Origin: Desulfosporosinus youngiae DSM 17734
GTDB taxonomy: Bacteria; Bacillota; Desulfitobacteriia; Desulfitobacteriales; Desulfitobacteriaceae
Direction of reading: 5' to 3'
Length of the DNA stretch: 64,000 nucleotides
Assembly (NCBI RefSeq): GCF_000244895.1
Contig: NZ_CM001441.1
Coordinates: 4,678,198-4,742,197, forward strand
Shown here: in pieces, positions 62,110-64,000 of the stretch
Numbering within the stretch: the stretch's first letter is position 1
How the letters are laid out: every line of letters begins with the position of its first letter
Notes under the pieces: generated by a model
What the model saw: the letters and a program-made list of their open reading frames with translations, nothing else
The model's database searches: none
Told to the model about the DNA's origin: nothing
Program-made: the position numbers and the translations under genes

Positions 62110-64000
62110 TACCCCTTGGCGATAACCGTTTTCCCCTGCCAGCTATTTTTTAAAAACCGGGCAAAGCCGATCAAAACGGACGGTCCACCGGCAACACACA
62201 GAATAAGAATCCATTGCCAGCCTACTAAGGGTGCCGTCTTAAAGATCACTTGTAAAGGAGCCAGATATATGACACAGAGCTGCATGAGCGTTGAAACCAG
62301 GACTGCTCCCACAAGATAGATATTGGTGAAAAGGCCTACTTCAAAGATACCTCGTTCTTCAGACCGGCAATCGAAGACATGGAATAGCTGAGAGAATACC
62401 AAAGTGGTAAAAGCCATGGTTCGGGCACCTAGCATATTGACTCCCATAAGGAGCGCGGTTACAAAGACAAAGAGCGTACCCAGTCCGATAAACGTTCCTC
62501 TGACGGCAATTTTAGAAGCCAAACCTCTGGCAAAGATGCTCTCGCCAGGTTTTCTCGGCGGGCGGTTCATAATGCCCGGTTCCGCACCATCCACCCCTAA
62601 GGCCATCGCCGGCAATCCGTCTGTGACTAGATTAACCCATAAGATCTGAATGGGAAGAAGTGGGAGAGGCAAACCCACGAGTGTTGCTAAAAACATGGTC
62701 AAAACTTCTCCGAGATTACAGGAAAGTAAGTAGCGGATAAACTTTCGAATGTTGTCGTAAATTCCCCGACCCTCTTCCACAGCGGCCACGATGGTTGCAA
62801 AGTTATCATCTCCCAAAACCATCGATGAAGCTTCCTTGGTTACATCCGTCCCTGTTTTACCCATAGCAACCCCAATATCCGCTTCTTTAACGGCCGGCGC
62901 ATCGTTAACCCCGTCCCCGGTCATAGCCACGACTTGGCCACGATTTTTGTAAGCACGTACAATTCGAAGCTTATCCTTAGGTGTCACTCGGGCAAAGACT
63001 GAAATATCCATGATCTTCTCGCTTAATTCCTGGTCTGACGTTCGCTCTAATTCTGCCCCTGAAATAACTCCGCTGTCCTTGCCGCGTAAAATTCCTAATT
63101 CATGGGCCACCGCTTCGGCAGTTAAACGATGATCACCTGTGATCATAACCGGCTTAATTCCGGCCTGCCGACAAACCCTAATCGCTTTGACAGCGCTCAC
63201 ACGCGGCGGATCAATCATTCCTAACAATCCCACAAAGGTCAGCCCTTGCTCCACATTTTCATCAAGGGGCTCAGAATCTGGCAACGGTCTTTCGGCAACT
63301 GCCAGAACCCGGAGAGCATGCATAGCCATTTCATCATTGGCCCGCATAATACCTTTCTTGCGTTCATTGGACAATTCCACAACCCCTTGGCGGGTTAACT
63401 CATGCTGACAAAGCCGCAGCACCATGTCCGGAGCTCCTTTAACATAGGCCTTACGCCCTTGTTTAGTCTCATAGACCACACTCATTCGTTTCCGATCCGA
63501 ATCAAAGGGCAGCTCACCAATTCGCTTTTGCTTTCGTTCCAGAACTTCGCGCCATATTCCTGCCTTGGCCGCCGCTACTAATATAGCACCTTCAGTCGGG
63601 TCTCCCTCAATACCCCAAGGTGCCTCCTTGCCTTTGGAGCGAAAGAGCCCGGCCACTTGAACCCCCTTCTTAGTCAGGGTAGAGTTGTTGCAAAGTGCAG
63701 CAATCTTCAAGGCTGCATTAAGGGGATCACGTTCTTTCTCCGGATCCGCACCATTGAACTCTCCTTTAGGATCATACCCTTCCCCTGATACTGAAATTCT
63801 TCGTCCGTCTGAGTAAATTTGGCGAACAGTCATTTCATTCTGAGTTAAGGTCCCGGTCTTATCCGAACAGATCACCGTCGCACAGCCCAGGGTTTCCACG
63901 GCGGGAAGTTTGCGTATGATGGCTTGCCGTTTGACCATTCGCTGCACCCCTACTGCCAAAGCCACGGTAACAATAGCCGGCAGACCTTCCGGAATAGCGG
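62109..64000 (-). CDS. Calcium-transporting P-type ATPase (type IIA), partial 5' end
   Basis: The frame is open to the window end; 630 residues are visible. The first residues in the window read [17 protein letters not shown], the M4 PEGLP Ca2+-binding motif of SERCA/PacL pumps. Also present: phosphorylation site [17 protein letters not shown], hinge [16 protein letters not shown], and six C-terminal helices with the M6 site [13 protein letters not shown]. Exports Ca2+ from the cytosol. N-terminus lies beyond base 64000. Confidence 0.95.
   Translation of the reverse strand, partial: AIPEGLPAIVTVALAVGVQRMVKRQAIIRKLPAVETLGCATVICSDKTGTLTQNEMTVRQIYSDGRRISVSGEGYDPKGEFNGADPEKERDPLNAALKIAALCNNSTLTKKGVQVAGLFRSKGKEAPWGIEGDPTEGAILVAAAKAGIWREVLERKQKRIGELPFDSDRKRMSVVYETKQGRKAYVKGAPDMVLRLCQHELTRQGVVELSNERKKGIMRANDEMAMHALRVLAVAERPLPDSEPLDENVEQGLTFVGLLGMIDPPRVSAVKAIRVCRQAGIKPVMITGDHRLTAEAVAHELGILRGKDSGVISGAELERTSDQELSEKIMDISVFARVTPKDKLRIVRAYKNRGQVVAMTGDGVNDAPAVKEADIGVAMGKTGTDVTKEASSMVLGDDNFATIVAAVEEGRGIYDNIRKFIRYLLSCNLGEVLTMFLATLVGLPLPLLPIQILWVNLVTDGLPAMALGVDGAEPGIMNRPPRKPGESIFARGLASKIAVRGTFIGLGTLFVFVTALLMGVNMLGARTMAFTTLVFSQLFHVFDCRSEERGIFEVGLFTNIYLVGAVLVSTLMQLCVIYLAPLQVIFKTAPLVGWQWILILCVAGGPSVLIGFARFLKNSWQGKTVIAKG

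Noticed and set aside
1-64000. CRISPR arrays, tRNA or rRNA genes, prophage
   Set aside because: No regularly spaced direct repeats, no cloverleaf or rRNA sequence, and no phage structural or integrase genes were seen.

Overview
The window looks like the chromosome of an endospore-forming, low-GC Gram-positive anaerobe of the Desulfosporosinus/Desulfitobacterium type (Peptococcaceae/Desulfitobacteriaceae). The reasons are the housekeeping order (fapR-plsX, rpmF-DUF177-ackA, PP2C-FtsW-PBP-PASTA kinase-rsgA-rpe-thiN, priA-def-fmt-YugP-rsmB-rlmN-FHA, yicC-remA-gmk-rpoZ-coaBC-metK), the sporulation genes (ylbJ, gpr, a short SASP-like gene) and an isethionate pathway. Desulfitobacterium is known to use isethionate as a sulfonate electron acceptor. 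The assignment is inference; there is no rRNA in the window.

Region 1 (1-15.6 kb) holds lipid-synthesis control (plsX, fapR), L32, acetate kinase, a patatin-like protein, ylbJ, rsmD, gpr with a 42-aa SASP-like gene, an AAA ATPase, recG, L-serine dehydratase, the fatty-acid kinase FakA and an Asp23 protein. Region 2 (15.7-17.7 kb) is one IS1634-type insertion sequence with 19-bp imperfect terminal repeats. Region 3 (17.7-35 kb) is a dense minus-strand core block: Hsp33, thiamine pyrophosphokinase, rpe, rsgA, Ser/Thr kinase and phosphatase, cell-wall genes, rRNA modification, fmt, def and priA. Region 4 (35-45.5 kb) has a uracil permease behind a PyrR-type attenuator, paaK with an ACT protein, metK, coaBC, rpoZ, gmk, remA, yicC and a chemoreceptor.

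Region 5 (45.5-61 kb) is the distinctive part. It is a sigma-54-controlled bacterial microcompartment (BMC) locus built around a glycyl radical enzyme that carries every active-site residue of isethionate sulfite-lyase (IslA/IseG), at a constant numbering offset. Leftward run an MHS transporter, islA and the activase islB. Rightward run an amidohydrolase-like protein, a 41-aa ORF, a pentamer shell protein, a PduS-like flavin/Fe-S protein, a PduT-like Fe-S trimer, EutQ, three near-identical hexamer shell proteins, a CoA-acylating aldehyde dehydrogenase, PduL and a second MFS transporter. The predicted flow is isethionate to sulfite (for respiration) plus acetaldehyde, then acetyl-CoA, acetyl-phosphate (PduL) and acetate plus ATP, with acetate kinase at 2589-3782. 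No alcohol dehydrogenase is present, so NADH is probably re-oxidised through PduS/PduT. The PAS-sigma54 regulator sits between two -24/-12 promoters, each with copies of an inverted repeat TGTTGC-N6-GCAACA placed at similar distances.

Other points of interest are an apparently catalytically dead, encapsulation-tagged amidohydrolase in the BMC; a 35-bp element made of five heptamers in four copies; a likely AUU start codon in thiN; and a possible recoding or read-through tail on the third shell protein. The window ends in dapF and a partial Ca2+ P-type ATPase.
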